From a virus, in the IMG/VR virus record IMGVR_UViG_3300046005_001569, positions 1 through 64,000 of that record: a DNA stretch of 64,000 nt. One strand, written 5' to 3'. Position numbers and translations under genes: made by a program. Under the pieces are notes generated by a model. That model did not search any database and had not been told where the DNA came from. It worked only from the letters and a program-made list of their open reading frames with translations. Positions 49,132 to 59,200 of the stretch are shown piece by piece (the first letter of the stretch is position 1; every line of letters starts with the position of its first letter).

Positions 49132-49757
49132 TGTAAAATTTCCTGTGTGAATCGTGTTATTTCGTCTGTTGCTTTTTCGTTATCGAGTTCGACAACGCCG
49201 CGCCCCATGCTTGCCGCGTCCCTATATGCTTTCCTATCGTTGATAATTGTATTGAGCAATGCAATCGCTGGATAAGCTGCAAAGTAATCTTGCGCCTGTT
49301 TGAGTTCGTTTATCTGCGGATTCGTCGGCGACATGGTAATGATAGCAAAAGATTTTAAATTGCTGTTGTAATCACGCGCTTCATTTAAAACTTGCATCAT
49401 GTATGGCAGCGTGTCTAAATCCCATTGCGACGGACGAAAAGGAGTTACAGCAATATCGGCTGCAAGCAATCCCGTTCTAAGCTCTCTTGAATCCCTGCCT
49501 TGACAATCTACCACAACATAATCAAATAGCGGTTTAAGCGTCAAAAGCGTTTCTTTGATGTTGTCGTATTGTCTAACACAGCTTACCTTTGGCAGTTCTG
49601 TTGCCTGTCTGTCCTGCGCCCAATTCGCGCTAGTGCTTTGTCTATCAGCATCAACTAGCATAACGTTTTTATTTTGCGTGGCTAACAATGCAGATAAATT
49701 TGTAGCAAGCGTTGATTTACCTACGCCGCCTTTTTCTGAACCTATTAAAATTATCAT
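49128..49757 (-). CDS. parA: ParA-type partition ATPase
   Basis: 209 aa from ATG 49757 (AGGGGA SD); upstream in-frame codons are encoded by the repeats. Deviant Walker A KGGVGKST (about 9-16), Walker A' LVDADRQSTSANW (about 40), and FDYVVVDCQGRDSREL (about 82-97, Walker B). Small type Ib ParA without its own HTH. It segregates low-copy plasmids, so the prophage state is probably extrachromosomal. Repeats upstream probably act as centromere and operator. Confidence 0.9.
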   Translation of the reverse strand: MIILIGSEKGGVGKSTLATNLSALLATQNKNVMLVDADRQSTSANWAQDRQATELPKVSCVRQYDNIKETLLTLKPLFDYVVVDCQGRDSRELRTGLLAADIAVTPFRPSQWDLDTLPYMMQVLNEARDYNSNLKSFAIITMSPTNPQINELKQAQDYFAAYPAIALLNTIINDRKAYRDAASMGRGVVELDNEKATDEITRFTQEILQ

Positions 49758-49768
49758 CTTGTGTCCCC

Positions 49769-49892
49769 TTGTGTACTTTTTTGTGTACTTCCTATTGTGC
49801 GCGTGTACTTTTTTAAATGCAAAAAAATAACTATTCATTTTTATTCAAATAGTTATAGCTGTTTTATTGTGTACTTTTTGTTGTGTACTTTT
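49769..49892. repeat. Centromere-like repeats upstream of parA
   Basis: Five direct copies of GTGTACTT begin at 49771, 49783, 49803, 49869 and 49883, most preceded by TT. Between them is a perfect 9-bp inverted repeat, ATAACTATT (49827-49835) and AATAGTTAT (49848-49856). The array occupies the parA promoter region, as in type Ib systems where the centromere also represses the operon. Confidence 0.75.
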
Positions 49893-49907
49893 ACTTAATT
49901 GCAGGCA

Positions 49908-49933
49908 TAAAAAAACCCGCTGTTACACGGGTT
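49908..49933 (-). terminator. Rho-independent terminator after HTH gene
   Basis: On the minus strand AACCCG pairs with CGGGTT (49914-49919 with 49928-49933), followed by a T-tract. It separates the 58-aa HTH gene from the partition operon. Confidence 0.8.
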
Positions 49934-49943
49934 CTTCTTATTC

Positions 49944-50120
49944 TTATTTTTTCTTTTGTTTGTCGGCTTGTATTCCTAGGAGTACAAGCCTTAAAAGTTC
50001 AGGTCGTTCTTTAAGCCACTTTTGCAAACCTGCGCGGCTCATTCCTGTCGCTTCGATAACCTCTTTTACTTCAAAGATTCCGTAATTTCTTACGGTTTCT
50101 AGTAGCGTTTTTTCTGCCAA
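49944..50120 (-). CDS. Small HTH protein, TTG start, 58 aa
   Basis: TTG 50120 follows AGGAGAGG. It encodes TLLETVRNYGIFEVKEVIEA then TGMSRAGLQKWLKERPELLRLV, a compact helix-turn-helix (about 18-45), and ends KQKKK. It lies just upstream of the centromere-like repeats. It could control the partition operon or the accessory block; no specific family recognised. Confidence 0.6.
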   Translation of the reverse strand: MAEKTLLETVRNYGIFEVKEVIEATGMSRAGLQKWLKERPELLRLVLLGIQADKQKKK

Positions 50121-50176
50121 TTTCCTCTCCTTTCGTTATCACTATACAAATTGCAATGGTAACAATAAAAACAATG

Positions 50177-50395
50177 CTAATCATCAGCCCCCCCGTTATT
50201 CATCGCAACAACAAAGAATTGTTCAGAAAAATGCTTTTCTGAAACATCCAAGTAACCGCCGCCCGTGCTGATAACTTTGCGGCTGTAATCGTCGAGCGGT
50301 TTCAAGTGATACTGCAAGTGTGTTTTGATACTGAACATAAACACATTGAATAACGCGCCTTTCGCGTTTGATACTGTAACGCCTAAGTTAATCAT
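50177..50395 (-). CDS. Hypothetical protein, 72 aa
   Basis: ATGA overlap with the gene upstream (50392-50395). Beta/helix mix (KGALFNVFMFSIKTHLQYHLKPLDDYSRK), ending in Asn/Asp-rich NNGGADD. In the accessory block; family not recognised. Confidence 0.5.
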   Translation of the reverse strand: MINLGVTVSNAKGALFNVFMFSIKTHLQYHLKPLDDYSRKVISTGGGYLDVSEKHFSEQFFVVAMNNGGADD

Positions 50396-50616
50396 TTTAT
50401 TTCCTCGATTTGATTGAACATCACTAAATCAATTTGTCTTTGAGTGCCAAAACGTTTGATGTACTCGCATAAAAAAACAACATCAAAAAAGTATTCTGTT
50501 GGATAAGGTCTTGAAATACTCGCGCCGTGCCAGTTGAGCGTAATCGTAAAGCCTTTTTGTTTCCCGCATTTTGTAAATTTTGCGGTTCTTGTCGCTTTGT
50601 TGATGATAACGTCCAT
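50392..50616 (-). CDS. Hypothetical protein, 74 aa, possible paralogue of the 85-aa protein at 52839
   Basis: Overlaps both neighbours by 1-4 bp. FTKCGKQKGFTITLNW and CEYIKRFGTQRQIDLV line up with FKAKGARGFSIQL and CEFVIKHGTTKQQSFV of the 85-aa protein at the head of this operon. A small beta-helix fold repeated in accessory genes is suggested. Function unknown. Confidence 0.5.
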   Translation of the reverse strand: MDVIINKATRTAKFTKCGKQKGFTITLNWHGASISRPYPTEYFFDVVFLCEYIKRFGTQRQIDLVMFNQIEEIK

Positions 50617-51299
50617 TAGATTACGCCTCCATCCTCGTCAAAAGTGTATTCGTTAGCGTCACACATTTCGCTTACACTTTCATCGCTGCTTTGATGTTCC
50701 CAATCAGCGTACAAACCGCTTTTGATTTCGTTGCAAGCGTCGTTAATCCATTCGTTTAAATCATCTTCGACAAAATCAAAATCGTAGTGCATATCGCAAC
50801 GCGCTCTGTCGCGGTTGTTTGTCTTTACCTTGCCGCGCATTCTGTAGAATGAACGCGCATAGATGCCGCGCAATTGAATTGCAAGTTTATGAAACTCGCT
50901 ATCTTTGCCAAAATTACGTTCAACTGTTTTAACAAAACCTTTTTCATAATCAAATTGGCAGCTTTCAAACGCTACATAATCGGACTGCGAATAACAAACA
51001 GAATAATATAGTTTAGGTTCAGCAAATCCACACATTGTTAAAAAATCGGTGTAGTTTTCTGTCCATAACTCAATGCCTTCACAATGCCAGTTACGAACGC
51101 GGTCTTTTGCGCGGTCGCTTTCGAGTTCAGAAAATTTGAACGCTGTTTTTTTGCGGTCGATTTCGTTGCCGTTTTCGTCAAACATGATGCAGTTGTTGTA
51201 AGCGTGCATCGCTTGGCGTGCGCTGTTCATGTCTAAAGTGATAATGCGTGTGTTTGCGCCTGCACCTGCTTCGGTGCTTTTAACTGTATAGTAAGCCAT
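50616..51299 (-). CDS. Conserved phage protein, 227 aa
   Basis: Contains YSVCYSQSDYVAFESCQF and ends with SDESVSEMCDANEYTFDEDGGV, the recurring pattern of a phage family sometimes loosely labelled antitoxin of a toxin-antitoxin system. No toxin gene is adjacent, so I do not adopt that name. Mostly helical middle with basic stretch KTNNRDRAR. Overlaps the next gene by 1 bp. Confidence 0.6.
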   Translation of the reverse strand: MAYYTVKSTEAGAGANTRIITLDMNSARQAMHAYNNCIMFDENGNEIDRKKTAFKFSELESDRAKDRVRNWHCEGIELWTENYTDFLTMCGFAEPKLYYSVCYSQSDYVAFESCQFDYEKGFVKTVERNFGKDSEFHKLAIQLRGIYARSFYRMRGKVKTNNRDRARCDMHYDFDFVEDDLNEWINDACNEIKSGLYADWEHQSSDESVSEMCDANEYTFDEDGGVI

Positions 51300-51322
51300 G
51301 ATAAACCTCTTTTTAAATTGAA

Positions 51323-51931
51323 TTATTTTTTTACTTCACGAATGATTTTGATGCCGTTTTGTGTGTAGCAAATTCGACACTCATTGCACGACTGATAGCA
51401 ATTTATCACCGTGTCATTTTTCTTTAGATAGTCCCGCGTGAATACCGCAAACACTTTGTCAAAATGGCGTGGCACGCGCTTGGGTTCTGAATCTAAAGCC
51501 AATGTGCTAAAGACTAGAATTAAGTTTGCAGGATTAACGGCGAGTTGCAAATCAAATACTTTGTGAACGATATTCGCCCGTTTCGTCCATAGTGCAAAAG
51601 TTGTGTCTGGATTGTGATTACAAATAGCAATCAAATTCAAAAAGTGTTGAATGTTGTGAAGTTCTCCAAAACTGTCAAAGCGAAAAAACAAGCTGTTAAT
51701 AATTGGCGTTTCACGAATCGTCAAAGGTCTTTCGACGATAAACATATTTTTTTCTAACGCAACGGGTAATGCAGGACGCATCTTTTCAAGTTTTAGCGAG
51801 TAGCAAAACCCGCAAACTGCGTCTTTAATTTTGTTCACTTTTAAGCAGAAATCGTTTATTGAAGCAGGTGTGTTGATTGACATGATACCCTTTAATTTCC
51901 CGCTGCCCTGTGTAATATGAACTACTGGCAT
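51323..51931 (-). CDS. Cysteine-rich protein resembling the phage GP88 family
   Basis: 202 aa. The N-terminal ITQGSGKLKGIMSIN, then CGFCYSLKLEKMRP, the central FRFDSFGELHNIQHFLN and FALWTKRANIV resemble phage GP88-type proteins. The C-terminus adds a Cys cluster (CYQSCNECRICY), suggesting bound zinc or an iron-sulphur cluster. AGAGGA precedes the start. Role unknown; a nucleic-acid or cofactor-modifying activity is possible. Confidence 0.55.
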   Translation of the reverse strand: MPVVHITQGSGKLKGIMSINTPASINDFCLKVNKIKDAVCGFCYSLKLEKMRPALPVALEKNMFIVERPLTIRETPIINSLFFRFDSFGELHNIQHFLNLIAICNHNPDTTFALWTKRANIVHKVFDLQLAVNPANLILVFSTLALDSEPKRVPRHFDKVFAVFTRDYLKKNDTVINCYQSCNECRICYTQNGIKIIREVKK

Positions 51932-52021
51932 GATAGAATCCTCTTGTTGTTTGCCGCGCTCTCGTCGAAAAGTAACGCGGCTAAATGATTGTTGTTTGCC
52001 GTTGCCTTTTGGTGGCGGCTT

Positions 52022-52447
52022 TTACCATTCGGCGCAGTATCTCGCGTAATTGCTGCGATAAACTGCCGTGATAAATTCGCGGCTGTAGCCTTTGCCGTCG
52101 AGTGCGTCAACTGTATCTTCGATGTCGCCGACATAAAAAGCCTCGTGATTTGCCAGCTCATAAAGCACCTCGCTTTCCTCCAGCTTGTACTTTTTGATTT
52201 GTCCCCTTTCGTTGGCGCAAATTGCCTTTTCAGCTGCGATAAAAGCATTTACTTTTGATGCTGCGATAAAGCCACCGCCCCACATTTTTTCAAGGTAATC
52301 ATCAGCCGCAAGCGTTACTTTGCTTGCACCTTCGTTGAATTGTTCTTGATTGAATGCAAAGAAAATTCCCATTTCTTCAATTAGCGCGTTTCTTGCTGTT
52401 TCAGTTTCGCGGCGTACTTCGCCGTAAGTTTTTGCTTGTTCTGCCAT
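52022..52447 (-). CDS. Conserved hypothetical protein, 141 aa
   Basis: Opens AEQAKTYGEVRRETETARNALIEEMGIFFAFN and contains DDYLEKMWGGGFIAASKVNAFIAAE; largely helical, of a kind frequent in phage and plasmid accessory regions (DUF7659-like). Downstream, 51932-52021 has a hairpin (GCCGCG/CGCGGC) but no gene I can support. Confidence 0.55.
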   Translation of the reverse strand: MAEQAKTYGEVRRETETARNALIEEMGIFFAFNQEQFNEGASKVTLAADDYLEKMWGGGFIAASKVNAFIAAEKAICANERGQIKKYKLEESEVLYELANHEAFYVGDIEDTVDALDGKGYSREFITAVYRSNYARYCAEW

Positions 52448-52451
52448 TGTC

Positions 52452-52715
52452 TTATACTCCTAATACTTCGTTAATGATTTTTGTAGCGCGTTTTCTAAAC
52501 GTCGCTACTGTTTGTGCTACTGCGACTAAATCGCCGTTTTTGTTCAGTGAATAAAAATGCTCGTCTGTTTCGTAGTTGCTGTGTAAGTAAAGCGAAAAAC
52601 TAACAGGCTTTTTGCCGTGAATCATAAAGCTGATTGATTCCCCGTTGTCTAGTGCATCAACCTCTTTTACGCTTAAACTGAACCTTACGCCGTCTTTTGT
52701 GTTTTTGAGTGCCAT
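52452..52715 (-). CDS. Hypothetical protein, 87 aa
   Basis: ATG 52715 (MALKNTKDGVRFSLS) has AAGGGGG upstream; the longer frame runs through the next small gene. Beta segments (DGVRFSLSVKEVDALDNGESISFMIHG; EHFYSLNKNGDLVAVAQTV) are followed by a basic helix. Family not recognised. Confidence 0.55.
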   Translation of the reverse strand: MALKNTKDGVRFSLSVKEVDALDNGESISFMIHGKKPVSFSLYLHSNYETDEHFYSLNKNGDLVAVAQTVATFRKRATKIINEVLGV

Positions 52716-52725
52716 AAAATCCCCC

Positions 52726-52830
52726 TTAAAACTTGATTTGATAAAAACTTGATTTAACAATGCCGCGTGCAACATTTGTAACGCCTGCGACGATTGCACA
52801 AAGCACAACGACTGCGATTAAACCACTCAT
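52726..52830 (-). CDS. Mini membrane protein, 34 aa
   Basis: ATG 52830 follows GGGGGA. A single transmembrane helix (LIAVVVLCAIVAGVTNVA) and a short basic tail. Its stop lies just before the next gene's SD. Function unknown. Confidence 0.5.
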   Translation of the reverse strand: MSGLIAVVVLCAIVAGVTNVARGIVKSSFYQIKF

Positions 52831-52838
52831 AAATCCCC

Positions 52839-53096
52839 CTATTGATTCCACAAAGTCCACGCGAAAAACTCGCGTACAAATGATTGTTGTTTTGTTGTTC
52901 CGTGTTTGATTACAAACTCACAAAGAGCAACTTTAAAGCAAGGGTTTATTATTTCCTCCCCTTTGTTGTATTCCCGCGCAATGCTTGAAAGTTCAGCGTT
53001 TTGCATTAACTGAATGCTAAAACCTCTCGCGCCTTTTGCTTTAAAAACTGCCGTGCTGTTGCCGTTGGTATCACGACCTTTTGTAATTGTTGCCAT
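52839..53096 (-). CDS. Hypothetical first gene of accessory operon, 85 aa
   Basis: MATITKGRDTNGNSTAVFKA, then RGFSIQLMQNAELSSIAREY and CEFVIKHGTTKQQSFVREFF. Similar over two blocks to the 74-aa protein at 50392. It is read from a strong sigma70-type promoter 60 bp upstream. Function unknown. Confidence 0.55.
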   Translation of the reverse strand: MATITKGRDTNGNSTAVFKAKGARGFSIQLMQNAELSSIAREYNKGEEIINPCFKVALCEFVIKHGTTKQQSFVREFFAWTLWNQ

Positions 53097-53155
53097 TTTA
53101 AAATCCTCTAATTTTTGGTTTCTGGTTTCGTCCCCTGTCGCTGAACTTGTGCCAA

Positions 53156-53183
53156 ATTATAAGCACAATGTTTTTATTGTCAA
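53156..53183 (-). promoter_or_regulatory. Strong sigma70 promoter with repeated ACATTGTG
   Basis: On the minus strand a perfect -35 TTGACA (53183-53178), a 16-bp spacer and a perfect -10 TATAAT (53161-53156). ACATTGTG occurs twice, once just upstream of the -35 and once in the spacer, and ATTGTC/GACAAT flank the region. The repeats look like an operator for a regulator not identified. Confidence 0.75.
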
Positions 53184-53207
53184 CACAATGTTTCTATCAT
53201 TAGACAA

Positions 53208-53242
53208 TAAAAAAACCCGCTAGGCTATAAGCTGTGCGGGTT
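53208..53242 (-). terminator. Rho-independent terminator after giant gene
   Basis: On the minus strand AACCCGC pairs with GCGGGTT (53214-53220 with 53236-53242), followed by seven T. It ends the giant gene's message. A second hairpin (CCGCA-ATAAG-TGCGG near 53272-53286, flanked by AGACACA/TGTGTCT) lies between it and the stop codon. Confidence 0.85.
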
Positions 53243-53296
53243 GTAGCGATTTACAGACACATTTTAAATCACCGCAATAAGTGCGGATTGTGTCTT

Positions 53297-56200
53297 TTAT
53301 CGTGCATACATTGCGTTAAATCTCGCTAAAAGCTGACGTTCCTGCGCTTCAATTGATGCCGTGCTGCTGCCATTGGCTCGCGCTATGTCCTCGCGGTCGC
53401 GTAATGCCTGCAACTGTTTCTTTGTTGCTGTGACCTGCTTATTAAGTGCAATCAATTTTCCTTTTTCGGCGTAAAGCTCTCTAAACTCCGTCGCGTTACG
53501 TTCTTTTTTATAAGCCTGCAACTGTTCAACTACTTTCGTCACATCGTCGGACTGAGCATAAAATCTGCGTCTGTAATCGTCAATTGATTCACTCTTATAA
53601 AACGATTTCATAATCGGCGTATTTTCGAGTTTAAACGCCTCGTCGTTGAATGGAGTTGTCGTTAGTGCGCTTGCATCGGTCAAGAATCTACCCGCGCCTC
53701 CAGCAATGTAGTTGATAGTGTTCTTGATTGTTTCGGGGCTAACATCAATCCAGCCACTTGTCGCACTATCACCGCCTGTAATCGAGTTCAAGCCTTTTGC
53801 TATGTCCTCGTAACCTGTCCCGCGTGTTTTTCTGTAAATCTTTTCACTGTCTGGCTGGTTCGGCTTGAATGGTGACACGGGCATTAAAGGCGTACCAAAC
53901 GCGCCCTTGTTCACTGTTGGCATAACAAACGGTTTTGTTACAGTCGGTGCAAAAGCTACGAGCGCGTTATCACTTGAAAACTCCCCGTTTGGAATGGGGT
54001 TGCCAATTGGTGAGAAATTCCCCAAGAACGACGATGTAAGTTTTTTACTGATTTTTTCAGCGTCGCCGCCGTTTGCGATTTGTGCAAAGGCTCTGCCAAT
54101 GTCTTTAAAGAAACTCCAGCCGTAGGCAACTGGTATTGTAATTCGCGTGCCGCCGCCTATGTCGATGCTAATGTTGCGTTCTTTTTCGTAATCACTAACT
54201 AAATCGTCCTCTCCGTCATCACCGCCCATCATTGCTGCCATAAACGAAAGCGTAACAATTCCCCCGACAATTCCCCACGCTTGCCCTTTATAATTCGATT
54301 CGGTCAACGTTTTAAAAATGTTCGCCGTTCCTTGTATGTTGGCGTTAGCAAAAAGATACATTGCGCCTAGCTGCTGACCAAGTTCACCGCGTTTCGTGAA
54401 ATTAACCGTTACATTAGATGATAGGCTTGCGGCTTGCATATCGCTGTAACCGCTATCAACGGCAGCTTTAAACGTGGCTAAACGGGTTGCGCCTTCAAAG
54501 GCGGTATTTAAGTGTTCAATCAAATCAAATAAACGATTGTTCAACACGCTAAACGCGGCGGACTGCATCGCCTTTTTATATTCACCTGCTTTTATCAGCG
54601 ATTGGAATGTTTCCCCGCCGTGTCGTGCTAATGCGTGGTGCAAGTCGTCCCCTGCTTTTTCCAAACTTGAAATATAAGCTGTTCCAATACTGCCGCCACT
54701 TTCACGATAACGCTTTAAAATGTCGCGTTCTTCTGCTGTCAATTTGCTTTCTGTTTCTGTGGCATGACGCGCCATTGTTGCCCACGAACTGCGCCAATTT
54801 TTCATCGCCTTCGCGGCTAACTTCACGCCGCCTTCACCTGTCAAAACCACTGCGGCGGTTTGAATATCTCGAATCGGGTTGATTAAGAAAAAAGCAGGGT
54901 TCTTTTGTGTCCACATTTGACGCAAATATCGGTTTAATTCTGCTGACGCGGCAAAAACGCCGTTCAAGTTCGATTCTCCCAAACGGTTGTAAGACTGTAA
55001 AAGTAGGTCATCATTAAGCTGTATTCTGACTTCTTTACCGTCGCGCAAAAAACGTATTTCTGTTTCTGCGTCAAAAGGTGCTGGCGTTGATGTAACTTGC
55101 GTTACCAGTTTTTTCTTGATTTTTACGTTTGCGCCGTCCATTGCGTGTTCGATTTCGTCTTTTCTTAAAATAGCTTCGTCCATCGAATCAACAACGGCAT
55201 ATTCTTCACCGTCTGCGGCATCAACAAGGGCGAACTTTAATTTTTTACCCGCCACTGGCTTCAGCGGTATCTTTTGAACCGTGCCAATGGTGTCGGGGTT
55301 GTCGTTGATTAACTTTTCAACAACTGCCCCGACTTCCGCCTTGCCTTGCCAAACAATAGCCCTTTCGTGGTCGCGGATAATGTTCTCTAAAATCTGCCCT
55401 GCTCTCGATTCACGACCTAGCGCACGCTTACCGAATTTTTTGGCAGTTGAATTGCCTAAGCCGTTTCCGTTTCCGCGATTGCCTTTTTCGTCTAACACTT
55501 CAAAACCTTTCAACGGCACATAGCTTTTGTAAGTATCTTTATATCGGGCAGCTTCTTCGCTACTAATTGCGCCTGACTGCTCCAACAATTGTGCGGTTTG
55601 CTGCGTAATAGCTTGAAAGTCTTTTGCAATCGCTTCAAACGTGGCGTAATCCGCGCCATATTTCGCTTTGAGTTTTTGAATCTCAAGTTTTGCATCGGCA
55701 TCCGTCATGCCTGAACCGTTGCCATTTTTAAAACGCGGGTTAATTTTCTGCATTTCGGCGTTACGTTCTGGGGCGTGCATCGCATAAAGCAGCGTAGCAA
55801 TGTCATCAAAATTTGTTTTAGCACGCGCCACACGCTCAATTAACGGGTTCAATGTTTCGCGTTTAAAATCCGTAATCCGTTCTGCGGCAATATGCGGCAT
55901 TCTTTCAAGAGCATCATAAACGTTATTGCTTTCGTTAATTTTGCCGCCCATTGCTTTAATGGTGTTAATTGCCGTTGTCCATCGGTTGTGCATATCCTGC
56001 CATAAACGTTGCTGTTTCTGCGGCATCGTTTCTTCTGGAATTTCAAAGTCATTCGACGGCTGCGTTTTGCTGAATTTAACCGTTTCACTATTGATTAAAT
56101 CTTTTTCAGTTATATAATTGTACTTAGAGCCTTGTTTGGGAAAAGCACCCATCGGGTATTGTACCCTTTCTGATTGCGCCCATTTTCGGCTCTTTTCTTC

Positions 56201-59200
56201 GTTTATATATCTTGCATTACCATTTTTAGCCAAATTTACAAAATAGCTGCTATCTTTTCTGCCATAAACACTAGCAATTCTATTTACCGATACATAGTTC
56301 ACTTGTTTATCAAGATGCAATGAAATCATTACAGGTCTGTTACTACTATCCTTGTATTCACTTAGAATAATTAAACCTCCATCTTTGCTTGGTGAATCTA
56401 AAACCATAACTGGATTGGCTAAAATATCGGGGATTTTTTCGATTACGCTCATTGGCGTATCATGCCCTTCTTTTTTTAAATTGGTCGCTTTCAACACAGT
56501 GTCTTTGCTAATAATAATCGGCAAATTCGGTACACCAACGGCTTTTAAAATATAAGATGGTTCTTCGCTAACTGTAATAGGTTGCGGTCTACTAACTAAG
56601 CTATTGTTCATCAGCTTATCTAACGCCGCTTTAAACTTCGCCGCCTGTTCAGCAATCGGTTTGAAAATATCACTAACCGTTGTTTTACTCGCAAGCAAAT
56701 TCGCACTGTCCTCCTCATCGGGGTCGAATGCCGCAAAAATTGAACGGATATTTTCTGGTTGGTATGCAATGAAGTTTAATGTGTCCTGCTCTGTGGCATA
56801 AGCACCTTCAAAACCACGATATTCGTAAAAATCAGTACCATCTAACTTACGTTTTAAATCATGTTCGATAATCCCCCAGTAGCCTCTCTCTAAGTCTTTA
56901 AGAAGCTCTAGCTTGTTGTGTGCATCATATTTTGGGTTTGCATCTGTTGGGTGTTCTTTCCAGTAGTCCATAAGCCATTCTGCGGCTTCATTAAGATGCT
57001 TTTTATTTCTAAAGTCGAATGCGTTTTTTGTTTTAATGAAAACAGGTAAAACGTGAGAAGTACCGTTTTCTTTTCCTTCAACAGAATTTGCATAGCGACT
57101 AGCGAAATCTGGGCTTGATGAAAAAGATATTGATTCGTCACCACTTGTTCTACGTTTTTCGTACTGACGTTGTGCGTGTTTGCTAAACTCATTAAACGCT
57201 TTGTTTGATGTTCCGTGATACCACTTCTGCTCAACATCAAAGCCCATATCCTTAGCTCGCTGCATTCTCGCTGCGTGTGACATATCAAGACCTTTCGCAA
57301 CAGCATTTAACCATTCTTTAGCCTCTCCAGCATCTTTACCTTTGTAGCCTTCTTTGCTTGCCTTTACGATTGCTTCACTGTCTGTCGGGTCGTTAAAAAT
57401 CAACTCATCTGGTGCTTTTCTCAACGCTTCACGCGCCATTTCGTGCAATTCTGCTGGGTCAAATTGGTAATTGCCCGTTAATTTAGCAATCATTTTTTTG
57501 AACCACGCAACGATTCTATCGGTCAATTTGTGCTTAGGATTCTTCTCTACAAAATAGCCTAATGCTTCTTCTGTCATGTTTTCGGCAGACGTTCCAGCGC
57601 GTTCAGCGGCGGCAAACGCCTCATCAACAGCGGCATTCTTACCGCGCATAGCTTCAATTTGTTTGAGAATTGATTGAAAACCTGCATCGTCTTTACCCAT
57701 TTTAAGCGCGTGTACGCCGATTTCGTGTTTTAACAATCCAATCAAATCCGTTTTCGCTGCAATACCATCTGCGACAAAATAGGTCGTTCCATTGTGATAA
57801 AACGCTTGCACGCCTGTTTCACTTGTGAACGCCTTAACTTCATTGCTATCAATGATTTTGAACTTACCTGTCGCAATCAAGCGATTAAACCAGCCCTTAC
57901 CAAACGCACTATCAGCGGCATTTTTTAACGCCGATTCAAGCGATTCTTTTGTATAAGCGTTGGCGTTTGATTGAGTTTTACTTGGGTTTATTCTCGCGCC
58001 ACGCCCTGACTGAGCATGAAAATCGGCTAACTGCTCATCTTTTGATTTGCCGCCGATTAAATCAACAACAGGCTTTGAATCGACTATACGCTTGAATGTG
58101 TCGTTGTTGTCTGTGGGAATAAAGAAACGGTCTACCCATGCAATGCGCTCATGGAAAACGCCCTGCGATTTTAAGATGGCTTGCTCTGGCGTAGAAAACC
58201 CGCTTGTCTTAGTTGGCTTAATTTCAATACGCTTTTCGCCGTTCACAGTGGCGGTGAAAATCTCCCAGCCGTTAGCGAGTACAGCTTTTGCGCCGCTTCT
58301 GATTTGCTTCAACATTTCAACAGGCGTTAATTTTGCCGCGCTCGAATCAAGCCCTAAATTTTTCAAAATTGCAGCCGAATCTTTTGCAGATACCATGCGC
58401 CCCAACAATTGCTCGCCGTCGTCGGTTTGCATTCGCATGATTTTTTCTGAACCTTGTAACCTATCCCAAATCGGCAAAATAACGCCAACAATCATGCGTT
58501 CCGTTTTGGTTTCTGTTTTGGGGGCTGCGGCTATTTGCGCCTCCCACATAGCTTTTGCATCGGCTTCGTCAATCTGCTTTGATATTTCGATTTTTTCTAC
58601 TCTTTTAGTCGTTGCGTTCCATTCGTTTTTAAAGCCCTGTTTCAATATATCTGCGCTATCAATGTAAGACGGTGAACCCTGACGAATGCCATATAACGCG
58701 CCACGATGCACTTCTTGACCTTGTGCGTTTAAGCGAGTGCCATTATCTGAAAGCAAAATAATCTGCCCTGCTCTCACGCCTCGCGTTAATTGATAAAAGC
58801 CACCGTATTTATTGCTCTTTTTGAGCATATCAATCGTTTGTTTTACCTGATTCCAATCGGAATAATTCACGTCATTTTCAACACTTAATTCAACGTAACG
58901 GGTCGTCGCGCCTGTTTTTGAATCAGTATGTGCAACATCGTCGCGGGTCTTTTTAATGCTGTTAGCTTTTAATGTTTGCACGCCTTCATCATAAGTGCCG
59001 CGCTGTTTTGCATATTCAACAGCGTCGTTAATGCGCTCCTCAAATTCTTCAAAAACTTGGTCTTGTCGTGTATCGGTAAGCGATAACAAACGATTCAAAA
59101 ACTGCGGGATTGTCGGGATTTTACTTTCGCTAAAATTGCCGTCTGAATCGAATAAATTTAGCCCTAACTCCGTTGCTGTTTCGTGAAAATTTAACTGTGT

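Noticed and set aside
50616-51299. Antitoxin of a toxin-antitoxin pair
   Set aside because: The family is sometimes labelled so, but no adjacent toxin-like gene is present and the neighbours are unrelated accessory genes.
51922-52248. 108-codon minus-strand frame overlapping the 141-aa gene
   Set aside because: Out-of-frame overlap with a better gene, low-complexity product and no ribosome-binding site.
59138-59147. GCCGTCTGAA, the Neisseria DNA uptake word
   Set aside because: A single copy inside the giant gene's coding sequence; one chance hit in 64 kb is not evidence for a neisserial host.
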